Below the pieces are notes generated by a model. The model ran no database searches. It saw only the letters and a list, made by a program, of their open reading frames with translations, and had not been told where the DNA came from. The position numbers and the translations under genes were made by a program. From Hanleya hanleyi (Eukaryota; Mollusca; Polyplacophora; Lepidopleurida; Hanleyidae), in assembly GCA_036873755.1 (NCBI GenBank), contig JAVTVY010008156.1, forward strand, positions 186,001 to 250,000: a stretch of DNA of 64,000 bases, in the 5' to 3' direction. Below are positions 22,131 through 33,773 of this stretch, one piece after another (positions within the stretch are counted from its first letter, which is position 1; each line of letters opens with the position of its first letter).

Positions 22131-22537
22131 AACTCCCAAACTCCGAACAGCGCATGTCAGCTGAACGACTATCGTCTGGCTACAAACACTGCCCGCAATT
22201 GAAAATATCGTTAACACGCTCTCAGCGTTGAGATTACTCCGAAATATATACCTTCCTTCTTTCCGCTAAACGCCTTTGTTTCATCAACCAAATATATCCC
22301 AAAAGTATTTAATAAATAGCTTACACCGAAAAAGAAGTTAAATGTTTGATTTTCTCGCCGTTCACAACGAATCTATTTGCGTAGAGAGCTGCATACATGT
22401 ATGTGCGTGATTAGTCCCATCGTAACAAACCCACGTGTTCCCTGGTCTTCGAATCTGTGCTAGAGCATTCGACTGCGGGCAGTGCTTGTATCCAGACGAT
22501 AGTCGTTCAGCTGACATGCGCTGTTCGGAGTTTGCGG
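22131..22537. repeat. Fold-back element, about 65-bp arms, copy 1
   Basis: The left arm at about 22131-22200 and right arm at about 22470-22537 are reverse complements with only a few mismatches, sharing cagcgcatgtcagctgaacg. No coding content between them. Counterpart at 57007-57411. Confidence 0.8.
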
Positions 22538-22539
22538 TA

Positions 22540-23440
22540 CCCCACGTGGTCGCCATCTTGAATTTACCAATGATCCTTCTGCTCGGGGGAAGAGGGGGGG
22601 GGGGGTGTCATGCAAATAGGCTCAAAATAAATGACCCCAATATTATTAACTATAAAGTCACGGAGGTTCAGTTCCTCATTTTGTGTCCTTCCGGTTTTTC
22701 ATGTAAGAAATAGAAAAAAGCCAATTTGGTCGAACATTTCGGATGCAAAAACTAGATTATTATATTTTCCAAAGATATTACACTTTCCAAAACAACTGAT
22801 TAGCTGATATTCTGAAATTATCAATTGCATTAATCCATGGGCCATAGGGCTGAAACTTTCATTACTATATATTTGTATGCCTCCTTGTGGCTTTGTACTC
22901 AATATAGTTCCAAGCTGAGAGGGAAGACGGCCTTGGTGTAAGACCTCCCATTAAAGATGTACAGTATGAGCGTGTATGCGTGTTAGGCAAGTGGTCTGTC
23001 CTATAATTTCCTATGGTGGATTTAGACGAATCAACTGAAAATTTATTTTTCCACGGCACGTGATACTTATGTGGTTAAAAGGGGTTAATGCGACCACAGC
23101 GATTTTGGCGCGCTTTTTTGACTGACCGGGATTGATTGAGTTGTGATACATGTAGATGTTACGTAAACGGTTTGAAAGGATTGTTAGTACGCAGATCAAT
23201 CATTCTTGTAGGTTCTGTGGGTCAATTGGCCTGAAACCTGATGACGTAGGCCCCCAACATCCTTGAGAAATAAATCCCACTGCTATCCCTTAATGCAATG
23301 CAGGCCCCCAACATCCGTGGCAATTAAATGGCTGAGGATCGTTATACAATTCAATTAGCATGCCACCTCCCTCGTGTAACGTGACATCAACTTAATTGCC
23401 ATCGCGAGGACCCTGGACTGGCTCATTCGTAAGAGCAAGC
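22540..23440. other. Gene-free stretch
   Basis: Holds a repeat fragment (gccatcttgaatttacc, G-run) resembling 27680-27790, and two direct copies of ggcccccaacatcc near 23251 and 23305. No gene recognised. Confidence 0.4.
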
Positions 23441-23444
23441 TTTA

Positions 23445-23825
23445 ATCCTATCTGGCCTGGGCTTTTTGGGGCCTGTTGTGGCCTGGGGGGTGAGGCGAAA
23501 TGCCCCCCCCCCTATTTATTTTCTTACCCCTTAAGCTAGGGCGCTGAATCTTACCACACTATACCCTTGGGTCAAGGTCTACCAGAAAATGTAAAAATAA
23601 ATCCAAGATGGCCGTTTTGATGACGTCACAGTGGCGTCATTTTCAAAAACGGCATATTTGGTCGATTTTTCAGTCAGATATTTAGATTTTTTTTAATGCA
23701 ATTTTGCCTCCAAAACTGCATGATAAATTAGTAAATATTTATGCGCTGTGAAATAAAATAGTTTTTGCCCACTTTTCATCGAGGAAAAGCAGAAATTTTG
23801 AAGAAATATCACAAAACGTCTGTAT
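23445..23825 (+). repeat. Interspersed repeat family A, copy 1, member 3
   Basis: The same layout as the member at 21745: a ctatctggcctgggcttttt start, a C-run, taccc-ttgggtcaagg, two tgacgtca-like sites and cttttcatcg. Divergent enough to be an independent insertion rather than a recent duplication. Confidence 0.75.
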
Positions 23826-24417
23826 TATGATGTCTGAGAATAATTATGCTGGGTATATTTACTATGGAGCTAATGTTGCTCTATAAAATTATGGGCGTGA
23901 CAAATACTCAAGTTTGAAGAGTGAAAAATTCAAAGATTGCTTGATGCGTCTTAATGTACGGTACAGGTGCCGCAAGGCCCTATATGTAACTTGACGCACC
24001 AAATTAAAGTAACGACTGCCAGTATTGCGTTGGCAATATTAAATTATTGTCGTGTTACAAGAGGGAGGTGAAAGGGTAATTCACTGTATTACGATCCCCA
24101 CCCACCATTTTATTGTCATGGGTGTACATTGCATCAAGGGATCCAAGACGGTAAAACATCTTTATGTTTCACAGCTATTCAAATGAAGACCCTGGAAGTA
24201 TACATATTCGCTGTTTCACTAGCTGATGATGTTTGCGTGCCTCAAAGGTACAGATATATCCCTCCTCTGGTACATATTCCATTAATGCATCACGAGACAA
24301 TGCAAACAATAGCCAAGTCAGGAGACAACAGTATGTCTAGACTCGAACCTTTTCAGCTGCACAAAGACTCAGACAATAGCTTTCCACATGGAAGTATCTA
24401 TCCCTCCTCTCGGTGAG

Positions 24418-27400
24418 TGTTCTACTCCAACCCGAACACGGCGGCGTTTGCGCGAAGGTCGATGTTTTTCGTTTATATGATAATAGCCATCGCGAAACAT
24501 CCCCGATGAACAGGATTCACGTGACTTAGTCACCTGACTTTGTCAACAGCGGATGTGACGTACGATGAAATATGTACTGTACACTCTCCGTTCGCATGCA
24601 TGGTTGTTGTTGTTGTTGTTAACATCTTTTCATGCGTGGATACGACCGACAAGCTCGTTTAAGGGGGTTACATATGTTCAACTACCTTTTTTCATAGAAT
24701 CACAAGTGATACGATTACTAAATAGGCAATACAGTTGGTGACCAATATCATATATATTCCCCAAACCTTGCTGGATGTGAATATGACACCTCTTTGAACA
24801 CACAATATAAATTGCAGAATATAATTACATTAACAATAGTTCTTGGTACTACCAGCAGAAGCACAAAAATATTATAAAGAAGGGGGACCGGAGAGATTTT
24901 GACATTTATTTGTCAGGTTGAAATTTTCAAAAAGACATTAAATTATCAAGTGCCCATTATTCCATCTCAGAAAGATAGAAAACACAATTACACACAAGAA
25001 AATATGACTATTTCTTTGAACTAACTCGAAAAATGACTTTGGTGGAGCAAAATTGACCAAAAATGTCGTGGATTTCTCGAAGTAAATTTTGAAAAATGAA
25101 GAAATGTAGTGACTGTTTAACACGCGAATAAAGTTGTATCAGCTCTTCGTTGAGGGCAAGCAAGAATGACCCACTTGAAATTGTTGAGAAATAGAATGCA
25201 ACACGTGGTCAAACCAACTGAATAGTTCAGAAAAATGGCGATCCACATTTTTTCCTGCTCAGGTGGACATTTTCCGGCCTCGATGCATTAACCCTTCACA
25301 CAAAACTGAACACCTGTGAATCAAAGTCAATCTGAATGAGACAGTCATTCAACATGTTGTTGTTGTTTTGTGTTGTTTCCTACATGGTCCGGAGGGTTAA
25401 TGGTATTTAAGTATTCACGTTTATGTTCATCCATTCTCATCGACAAACGCACTGAGAACATGCGATCGCAATGCACAACCATTCAGGTGAGAGGGCTACT
25501 CACCGATATTCTATACTACCATCTTTGTTGTCTAAATTTGATGTAATTAGCCGAATGATCTGTTTTCCCCCGAGTTTGACCAAATTATCAAATCTCGCGC
25601 GATTTCTCGACAAGGAGGCGACAGGATATTAGAGTAAGGCGGTTGGAAAAAGTACATCTCTAAAGAGGTTTACAAAAATGATTTTCTGCAATGAAACTGT
25701 CGAATTAAATATTTTGTATGCTAAATATCACCATATTTTACTGAATTATGATGCCTCTTTGATGTTTATACATGTTATGGACGATATCTTCGACATGCCT
25801 ATTTCGGCGTATGAATATTATTAACATGTGATGGGTCACCTTGTTTGGAAAATAAGCACGCTCTGCCACTTTCCGACCTGTGTAATTTGAAAGCGCTGAA
25901 TTCGATTTCTATGTCAACAGATGGACTGAAAAGTACATATCTAACTGTGTATTTGTGAAAGATTGAATTATCTTTATTTCCTTGTGACGTCGAAGGCAAA
26001 ATGGCGAAATTTCAGCCGTCATTTGCGTTCACGTGCACAGTCGAATATGTAGATACGACAACGTGCTTCGGACGAAATGGATCTCCAAAACTTAGTTGAG
26101 ACATTTTATTTATCCTTTTCCTGGCCTATTATAGTATTTATTTTCTGAAAGTCGCTTCCGAAATTCTTTGTCATTTCCTTTCATTTTTGCTTCGCAAAGG
26201 TATTGAAAACATTTTTCAAAAAAAATAAATATATATATATATATTTTTTTTGTCATTTCATGTCTCATGGTATCATTGTGTCATAAAATTTGGTCATTAT
26301 AATGATGAAAGGCGTTTTTAGAAAATCTCGAACATCCTGACTACCCTTAAACACACAATATTGAAAAGCAGTTAGGAAAATTCTGTATAGTATGCTCGAA
26401 AACAAAGAATTTGTTAGATAGGAACATTGATTTGGGAAGTATTTTTAAATATTTTTTTTTACTTCTTCAGTGATTGTCTTAGTCTAGAAATTTTGTGTAC
26501 CCAACATGTGGATCAAATCACAGATATGTGTCAATTGGCAATTAATTATGCAGCTTCTTTTAGAACCAGGCACAATCACAACAGGCTGTGAATGAATGGG
26601 CCGAAATAGGCAGTTGGGGATTGAATAGAAAGAATCCAGGGCATTTCCCTCACTGACTGCAGAAATTGGTTTAGATGTATTAACTTTTCAAACTAACACA
26701 GGTTGGTGACAGGAGTGTGACACACAGGTCTATCTTGGATAGCTCTACTTAGCTTTGGACTGTCCTTCATCTTGGCTGACACGAATTATCATTTGTTTGG
26801 CAACGATTTGGTGTAAGACTCACGAAATATAATTGACAAAGGATCTGCTGCAAGTTGTATTGTCAGTCTGTTGTCCAGGATATTACCTTTTCAATGGGAG
26901 GTCTTACACCAAAGCCTTGCCATTTGTTTGACATAGTTAATGATAAACAATCTTTTAAAAATACTTTTCGATGGAATTTTCTTTTCCGACATAGTCTTTG
27001 TTGTAGCAGTGATTTTATACAATTTTTAGGACCACCTTTCAAGTGTGTATGTTTATTCGTTATTGACTTCTGCTGACAGTGCCGAGACGCTTTGTTTCTG
27101 TAATTATATTCTCCAATGTACATCGTTTGTTCAAAGAGGTCATATTGACATTCAGCAAAGTTTGGGGAACATTTTGGTATATGATAATGGCCATCAACTG
27201 TATTGCCTAGTTAGTAATCAGATCACCTGTGATACTATGAAAAAAGGTAGTTGAACATATGCCACCCCCTTAAATATAGACTTTGAACCATCCTTAGATT
27301 ATGAGAAAAAGCGATTGGGGTAACACTTGCACTAAAAAATGAACAGATAGAAGTTTTGAAGCGCCTTTGTGCAGAGAAAGATTGTTTGTCAGTATTGATT

Positions 27401-27570
27401 GAGAATCATCTTGGCGCCAGCCAATCGAATCGCTGCTTTTAACGATCCAATCGCCGGTCTACTTACTCAATTATCCATCGGAGCTAGTTTGGCGATGGCT
27501 ATAGTCATATAAACGTAAAACATCGACCTTCGCGCAAGCATCGCCGTGATCGGGTTGGTTCTACTCAAAA
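24418..27570. repeat. 3.1-kb long inverted repeat, copy 1
   Basis: Two blocks pair in reverse complement: about 24418-24497 with 27495-27570 (both with gcgcgaaggtcgatgttt or complement), and about 24660-24815 with 27130-27275 (both with atgttcaactacctttttt-like or complement). The 2.3 kb between the inner blocks is AT-rich and has no recognisable gene, although it contains a TA microsatellite near 26230. This looks like a large non-autonomous element with long terminal inverted repeats. Confidence 0.65.
26455..26800 (+). repeat. Diverged repeat also found upstream of the fucosyltransferase
   Basis: Colinear with 31830-32155 at moderate identity (about 65-70 percent by eye). Shared landmarks are aatgg(g)ccga/acaaa-aggcagttg, tttccctcactg, tcttggata and ctgtccttcat-ttggctg. 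It may be an interspersed element or a remnant of an older local duplication. Confidence 0.6.
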
Positions 27571-28309
27571 CTGGTACACTAATATGCAGTTCGTCAATTA
27601 ATATTCAAGGCCTTTTAGGCAAGGAAAATGTGAAGAAATGGAGCGAAAAGATTGAAAAACACTACTTTCGCGGATACCACATGGCCGTCATTTTGAATTT
27701 ACCCATGATCCTCTGCCCGGGGGTAAAGGAAAATAGATTCAAAATGACCCCAATAAGATAAGCTTTAAAGTCACAAAGTTTCAGCCTCTTCGGTTTTTGT
27801 CGTTTCGGAGCAGCAGAGAAAAGTTCAATTGTCTGGAATTGAAAGCACCAAGTCAACTTGAGAGCCTTCTATTATCTTCAAATGACTAAACATTGTTTGA
27901 CAAGGCTGGCTGATACCATTATGCCACAGGTCAGGTGTCTCTTTCAGTAGCATATTCATATAAGCTCATACCTAAGGTTCTCGTTCAATAAATTATGAAG
28001 TAATGACATTTTAGAAAATATAATCATATTTCACAGACTATTATGCAAATTATATAGTATTTAAGCATATACGAGGCATGCTCATGCATAATATGTGTGT
28101 TTGATATCAATAGTTTCTTTTCTGAAATGAGCTTTTATTAGGGCCTTAGGCTCCATACATTACAAAAAAAGTTAGTTGACAGTGTGTTTAAAAATTTTGT
28201 CAATGAATCTTGCAAATTTAATAACGCTTTCTAGCCGTTCTTTTCTTAGGAAATTTGATATGTTATTAGAGGAGTAAAATCTGCTCTGGTAATCAAGTCC
28301 AAATGGGAA

Positions 28310-28511
28310 GGAGCACTCTGTGGCCGAGTGGTCTAAGACGGTTCGCTTCGCACGCCTAAACCAGCACGGGTTCGAGCCAAGCTGGTCCATGTGTGAAAGT
28401 TTGTCAGTTACTTGCCGACCGACCGCAGTTCTCTCTGGGGTTTCCGGGTTCCTCCACCAGTCAAACTGACTGTCACCATATGAGTGAAACAACCTTGAGT
28501 GTGACTAAGCC
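28310..28511 (+). mobile_element. tRNA-derived SINE with conserved metazoan tail, copy 1
   Basis: A tRNA-Leu/Ser-like head has an A box tggccgagtggtctaagac and a B box gggttcgagcc. A body follows with tctggggtttccgggttcctccaccagtc and ccaccatatgagtgaaacaac, resembling the conserved domain found in SINEs of molluscs and other invertebrates. It lies inside the 3' region of the minus-strand LINE. I could not define target-site duplications confidently. Confidence 0.7.
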
Positions 28512-29567
28512 AAAAATATGTACACTAACCCAAGAGGCTGAAACAGTTGTAGACAAATTTTGCGATTGATTAAACCATGATAAAGTTTGATCCATCAGCA
28601 AGTTGCTTGAATAATTTATTAGGGTTTGCAGGTATGGGGGGTAAGCAAGTAAATTAAACAGTGACTCTCTTTGCTTTTTAAATACAGAGCAGTACAATAG
28701 AAAATGATTTTCATCCCCCGAACTGTCACATATCGTGCATAAACGATCAAATCTGGATGTGTTGGTGTAACACCCCTTTTCGATTGGTAATTTATGAGCT
28801 CTAATTCTGAGTTTGATTAACGCAGAACGATGTTCGCTGTTTTTTTATTGCCATTATGTTACTCGCACGGCGTGGAACATGTTGCAATTCACTGTATGTA
28901 GAGAGCTTGCTGCTAGGTTTTATTTGCTCTTTCCAAGTATTGATGTATATACTTTCAAGTTGTTTTTTAATGAACTTATTAGTCGAGGGGGGGGGGGATT
29001 CGATAACCACGGTTTTCCTTGACCATACTCAAGAGATTCTTTATATAACATATCCAGTTGTTTCTGTTATTTAATCTATGGTCATCATTTTGTTCAATGA
29101 ATGCTTTGTACAGGAGTAAGTGGGGGTCGGAGTGGAAAATATGGCTTAGTGGGTGTCGGAGTGGGAAATATGACTTAGGTAGCTAATGCTATTCATTATT
29201 GCTGTTATTTTGATGGACTTTCGCACAAGTTCTCCCAGTACCGCCGCATTCACTGCCCTGGAATAAACCCCAAGGATAATTTTACAAAATTTTACATGAG
29301 ATTTTTGTATGTCATTGGTAGAATTAATAAGCTTAGGAACATTGGTCGATTCATTTAGATAACCGATCCATACTTCAGATCCATAGGTTAGAATTGGACG
29401 GATCATGGAATCAAACAGCTTACAGGACAATTCTGGATTGGTTAAGCGGAAGTCAAGGGCATGTCTAATATAATACAAGGCTTTATTTGCTCTACATGCC
29501 ACGTTGGATATGGCCATATTAAATTTGCCATTAGTATGCAGCAGAAGGCCCAGATATTTGTATGAGG

Positions 29568-30482
29568 TCACATTCTCCAATTTATTTCCACCAATGGTGA
29601 ACTGTGCATTCTCTTTTCTGTTTTGGCCATAGGCCATAATTTGGGATTTATCAATATTAATAGATAGCCCCCAATCTTTGCATATTTGTGGAGCCGGTCC
29701 AGCTTGGCTTGTAAATCACATTTGGTACGTGATAACAGGGCTATATCATCCGCATAGGCAAGACTATGTACTGGGGTATCCCAGAGCTCCGGCGAGTTAT
29801 CGCTTTCGATATCCTTAAACAAGTCGTTAATGAACAAATTAAAAAGCAGAGGACTCGGTATACTACCTTGGTGAATTCCCCTTGTTATATGGAATGTATT
29901 ACTGATTCCTTTGCATGTTTTATCACATGACTGACTAGCTAGGTACATATTCTTAATGATTTTGTACATGTTACCTTTTATTCCAGCATTCAGAAGTTTG
30001 AGAAATAAGGCATCATGCCAAACCATGTCAAACGCTTTGCGGAAGTCTATAAAGCATGCATATACGCTCTGTTTTTGTCTGGTATACTTATTAACTATGG
30101 TTTTCAACACAAATATGGGGTCGGAGGTCCTACCACCCTCGTTGAAACCTATCTGACTATTGGAGAGCAAATCATGTTCATCAACATATTTAATTAGTCT
30201 GCTATTTAGAATTTGGGTGGAAAGTTTCCCAATACAACTGGATAGAGTAATTCCACTATAATTCTGTGCATCTAGCAGGCTACCACCTTTATGGATGGAG
30301 GCAATTAATCCTCGAGACCACACTTTAGGGAATTTACCAATGGAGAGAATTGTATTAAAGAGGTCAGTGACGACATTGATGATGTGGGGTAGTGATGTCT
30401 TGATCATTTCATTGGAAATGCAATCCACACCGCTTTTGTTTTTTGTCTGCCTGTGTAACTTCACTGTTGCTAATAGTAGCAT
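29568..30482 (-). pseudogene. LINE reverse transcriptase domain, copy 1
   Basis: The translation contains the classic non-LTR RT blocks in order: GVDCISNEMIK, FPKVWSRGLIASIHKGG, QIGFNEGGRTSD, CFIDFRKAFDMVWH (catalytic Asp), GIHQGSIPSPLLFNLFINDL and the catalytic box YADD. Just after YADD a one-base deletion near 29675-29679 shifts the frame. The thumb region continues in another frame (29146-29637, with YKYLGLLLHTNGKF) to a stop. The palm residues are intact, but the reading frame is broken at least here and near 30480-30720. Confidence 0.88.
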
Positions 30483-31249
30483 ACAGTTCTGGACAGCAGT
30501 TTGTGTTCAGATTTTCCAAATTCTGAAGTTTTCCAAAACATCAGATCGTCTGGTTGGAGTGACACTATCACTATTTTGTTGGTGGAGAGCACTGAAATTT
30601 TCGTACCAATCATTAGTATCGATTCTGTCAGAAACATTACTGTCCATATTATCTTTTTTAAGTGTTTTTTACAATATCCCAAGCCACTGATGGATCTTTT
30701 TCACAGATCATGTCAAGCTAATTAAGTAATTTGCCTCTATATTTTTGGCGACTATTTTTTGTTTTATTTCTATACTCCCTATGTTTATTGTGATATTTAG
30801 ATTTTATGTATGCATTGCCTTGGTACTTGTTTAGGGCTTTGTTTAGCTTTAACATTTCTTTGTGAAGTTTTTTGCATTGACTGTCAAACCATGGCCTGTC
30901 AATATGGTCAGTTTCACTTCTGTTGGTGTTACTCATTCAAATATGCTCGAATCTTCATTTTCTAACCCAAAATCCTCGGTCACAAAGGTATTTTATGAGT
31001 CCAAAAAGTATTCATGGAGAAAGTTGAATTGATCAGTCATTATTATCAGCCGATGGCTCTAAAATCTCAAGATAACGAGGCATTTCTCTGAGCTCATTAG
31101 ACGATAGAGACCGTATGTCACGAAGCCATTTTGGAGAAGGAAATCATGGGAAATTTTCATTTCCGGTTTACTTCATACTTTAATGGAGAACATCATTATT
31201 ACATCTTACGAGGTTTTGCGATATGAAATTTAAAAACATGTGCCTTCTT

Positions 31250-31580
31250 TTTTAAATGGCTATTTTAAAAAAAAAAGTATTCAACTTATCGTAACTCACA
31301 TCACTAATTCCTGTGGGAGATAACTCCAACAGGAAATCCGTGTCTCAGTTTTCTTCAATTTTGGTCTAGTTCTTATCTTATTGTCATTAATTCAACTTCA
31401 AAGTTTGAAACTGTGAAGTGCTCGATTTGGTAAAGAAACATTCCATTAAATGTCAATAGAATGAGACCTAGACCAAAATTGATAAAACTGAGACAAGGAT
31501 TGCCTGTTGGAGTTCTCTTCTACTAATAATGTTGATGTAAGTTACGATAAGTTGACTACTTTTATGAAAATGGCATTTAA
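31250..31580. repeat. MITE-like fold-back element
   Basis: The left arm (about 31250-31370) and right arm (about 31465-31580) are inverted with moderate divergence. Both contain gtaagttacgataagttga or its complement, and attttggtctag or its complement. The short loop has no coding capacity. The divergence between arms indicates an old insertion. Confidence 0.75.
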
Positions 31581-31829
31581 AATATTAAAATTAAATTTTA
31601 AATTATTTTGTTTTAAATCCAAATATCTTCAGAAATCTCATGTTCATAGTGGACAAATTTATTTATTTCAGATCCTTAAGAAATGCGCTTTCAACAAAAT
31701 ATGTATAATTCTACAGCTATGAGGCATACTTTTAGCTGGATAAAGACATATTCTGAAGGGGTGTAAGAGTGTGTGCAGGGGGGAGGGGGGCTCAGTATCC
31801 ATAAAAAAACCCCCAATATATTACTTTAT

Positions 31830-32155
31830 CAGTAACTGTTTCAGTTAAACATTCCAGAGATGTGGATAAAACAACATGTGTTCCAAATGACGATTGATGC
31901 AGCTTCATTTCAGATCAAGCACATACAGAACAGGATTTGAATGATTGGGCCACAAAAGGCAGTTGAGGATTGGACAGAAGAAAAAAAAATTCAAACCATT
32001 TCCCTCACTGCACTGACTGATTTTACATGTACATGTATCTGATCTTGGCTTTTCAAATCAACAGAGTGTGATGCCAGGGGAGTGTACCGGACTCACACGA
32101 GTCTTGGATAAATCTACCCACCTGTGTACTGTCCTTCATGTTGGCTGGCCCAAAC
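31830..32155 (+). repeat. Diverged repeat 0.4 kb upstream of the fucosyltransferase
   Basis: Homologous to 26455-26800. It lies just upstream of the predicted splice acceptor of the fucosyltransferase, so it could be part of that gene's 5' region or an old interspersed repeat. An open frame at 32068-32409 overlaps it but shows no recognisable domain. Confidence 0.55.
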
Positions 32156-32544
32156 TGTCAGTCTTTGGCAATTCTGCTAACCTATTAAACGCTAAAAATT
32201 CGAAGAAAAAAATCGGCATGCGGATTTGTTACATGTCTAGTCCATGTAACAATATGCATAGTAGAATATTTGATCGAAGAAAACTGCTAATATTGAAAAT
32301 CTCCAAAAAAATAATGAAGAATGGCACTCATGGGCCACCGTCCAAAGTTCGTCGCCTTTTTGCTCGGTTGAAAAAAAAAATCAGAAAAATATTCGTAGGT
32401 ACTTTTTAAATGCTTCTTTCATTTGCAACATACTCTTTCGAAATGTTTACTACTTCCTTAAAATGCATATCGGGAAGGATACATTGATGGACCGATTGAT
32501 CCATCGTCCGCTGGAGATCTAAGGTTGGTCGTTATTTATTACAA

Positions 32545-32571
32545 ACTAATGCAATATTGTTTCACTTGTAG
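32545..32571 (+). promoter_or_regulatory. Candidate 3' splice site in the 5' UTR of the fucosyltransferase
   Basis: A branch-point-like actaat at 32545, a T-rich tract ttgtttcactt and an AG ending at 32571, followed 26 bases later by the start ATG, form a plausible acceptor for a 5' UTR intron. This is inference from motifs only. RNA evidence would decide it. Confidence 0.4.
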
Positions 32572-32597
32572 AATACGGTGTCCTGTACAGCTGAAAC

Positions 32598-33773
32598 ATG
32601 TTTCTTCGACGGTTATTGCGGCATTGGAAGTCTTCGGTGATTATTTGTGCTTGCGGTGTCTTCATCTGGTATATCTGCTTTGCGCAACGTTTTCAGAGCA
32701 AACAGGCTGCATATTTGCCTACGAAAGATCGACATTCAAATACCGCGTTGAACCACGATATCGGTGTGTTGCATTCCAGCCACAAGCAGTCACATTCCAG
32801 CCACATTGTGTCCAGATCACAAAAACTCATTTTGGTGTGGACAACATTTTTCGGAAACAGCAATTGGATTCGGAAAGCGCACTTTTCCACTTGCCCGAAT
32901 TTGAATTGTATCGTCACAGAGGACAAGAGTCGAATCGCGGAGAGTGATGCAGTGATCATGCATGAACGCGATCTCAATGGCAGCGGTAGTCTACCTACGA
33001 ACAGGAATTCGCACCAGAGGTGGATTTGGTTGACCCAGGAAACCTATATGAACTTTGAAATTAATTTAAGCGAATTTAGTGGAGTTTTCAACTGGACAAT
33101 GACATATCGCTTAGATTCAGACATTGTCTTTCCATACGGTACTATTCGTAAACGACCAGCTCCTATCGCTCAACCCGCACTAAAAGCCGAGCTTGCGCGC
33201 TTCACTGAAAGTCGGACGAAGTTAGTTGCTATTCGAATCAGTCATTGTGATTCGCCTTACACTGATCGAATGGGGTTCGTCCGTAAACTACAGCAGTACA
33301 TTTCAGTGGACATATTGGGAGGTTGTGGGGCTCCCTGCTCAACGAGTAATAACAATTGTGACAATAACTTCATGAGACAATACAAGTTTTATTTGTCTTT
33401 CGAGAACAGTCATTGTAAGGACTATATTACGGAAAAAATTTGGCTGCCCCTGAATTGGTGGAATAATATCCCCGTAGTGATGGGAGCAAGTAGTCCGGCA
33501 GACTATGAGGTGATTGCACCTCCGCACTCTTACATCCATGTGGATCAATTCAACTCAGCAGAAAGTTTGGCTCAATATCTTAATTTACTTGATAAAAACC
33601 AGACCCTATATGACGAGTATTTACAGTGGCGGAAAACTCATCAGTATTACTTCTCGCCTTATTGTGATTTGTGCGCAGCTTTGCATAACACGTCACTTCC
33701 TGTCAAGTGGTATAATCTCGCTGATTGGTACAAACGTGACAAGTGCTCAGAACAACACCCACTCTATAATTAA
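32598..33773 (+). CDS. Alpha-(1,3)-fucosyltransferase-like GT10 enzyme
   Basis: A 391-residue, single-exon gene. Residues 1-13 are a short basic cytoplasmic tail, 14-30 a hydrophobic signal-anchor (type II Golgi membrane protein), then a stem and a luminal catalytic domain. The GT10 N-terminal part starts at KLILVWTTFFG (76-86). FNWTMTYRLDSDIVFPYG (164-181) is the family's central block, and FYLSFENSHCKDYITEKIW (264-282) is the hallmark fucosyltransferase motif that binds GDP-fucose. Cysteines at 217, 243 and 247, and a late set at 356, 359 and 383, may form disulfides. N-glycosylation sequons occur at 127, 156, 165, 334 and 364. The conserved 'ESP' block reads ETY here. The family transfers fucose from GDP-fucose to N-acetylglucosamine in glycans; acceptor specificity cannot be read from sequence. 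The ATG has A at -3. It appears intact and is the only clear host gene in the window. Confidence 0.93.
   Translation: MFLRRLLRHWKSSVIICACGVFIWYICFAQRFQSKQAAYLPTKDRHSNTALNHDIGVLHSSHKQSHSSHIVSRSQKLILVWTTFFGNSNWIRKAHFSTCPNLNCIVTEDKSRIAESDAVIMHERDLNGSGSLPTNRNSHQRWIWLTQETYMNFEINLSEFSGVFNWTMTYRLDSDIVFPYGTIRKRPAPIAQPALKAELARFTESRTKLVAIRISHCDSPYTDRMGFVRKLQQYISVDILGGCGAPCSTSNNNCDNNFMRQYKFYLSFENSHCKDYITEKIWLPLNWWNNIPVVMGASSPADYEVIAPPHSYIHVDQFNSAESLAQYLNLLDKNQTLYDEYLQWRKTHQYYFSPYCDLCAALHNTSLPVKWYNLADWYKRDKCSEQHPLYN

Larger units (their letters stand above)
28172..30945 (-). mobile_element. 5'-truncated non-LTR retrotransposon (LINE), copy 1
   Basis: Read on the minus strand, this contains the inter-domain linker (HIDRPWFDSQCKKLHKEM) at the 30.9-kb end, then the reverse transcriptase, then the C-terminal domain with an RLC..C...HF...C zinc-like motif near 28700-28760, and a basic tail ending KIFKHTVN. 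The apurinic endonuclease domain expected upstream is missing, so the element is 5'-truncated, as is usual for LINEs. Multiple stops and frameshifts make it inactive. A SINE lies within its 3' part. RT style points to the jockey/CR1/I group in a broad sense. Confidence 0.85.

Noticed and set aside
24129..24416. 95-codon open frame
   Set aside because: No ATG at the start, no recognisable domain, and the second copy carries changes that break it (stop near 59163).
28310..28390. Functional tRNA-Leu/Ser gene
   Set aside because: It is followed directly by a SINE body and the cloverleaf is incomplete.
32068..32409. 113-codon open frame upstream of the fucosyltransferase considered as an upstream exon
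   Set aside because: It overlaps a diverged repeat, ends in a lysine-rich low-complexity tail, and shows no splice donor or domain linking it to the gene.
32525..32947. 140-codon open frame overlapping the fucosyltransferase start
   Set aside because: It is a shadow in another frame; the GT10 frame has all family motifs.
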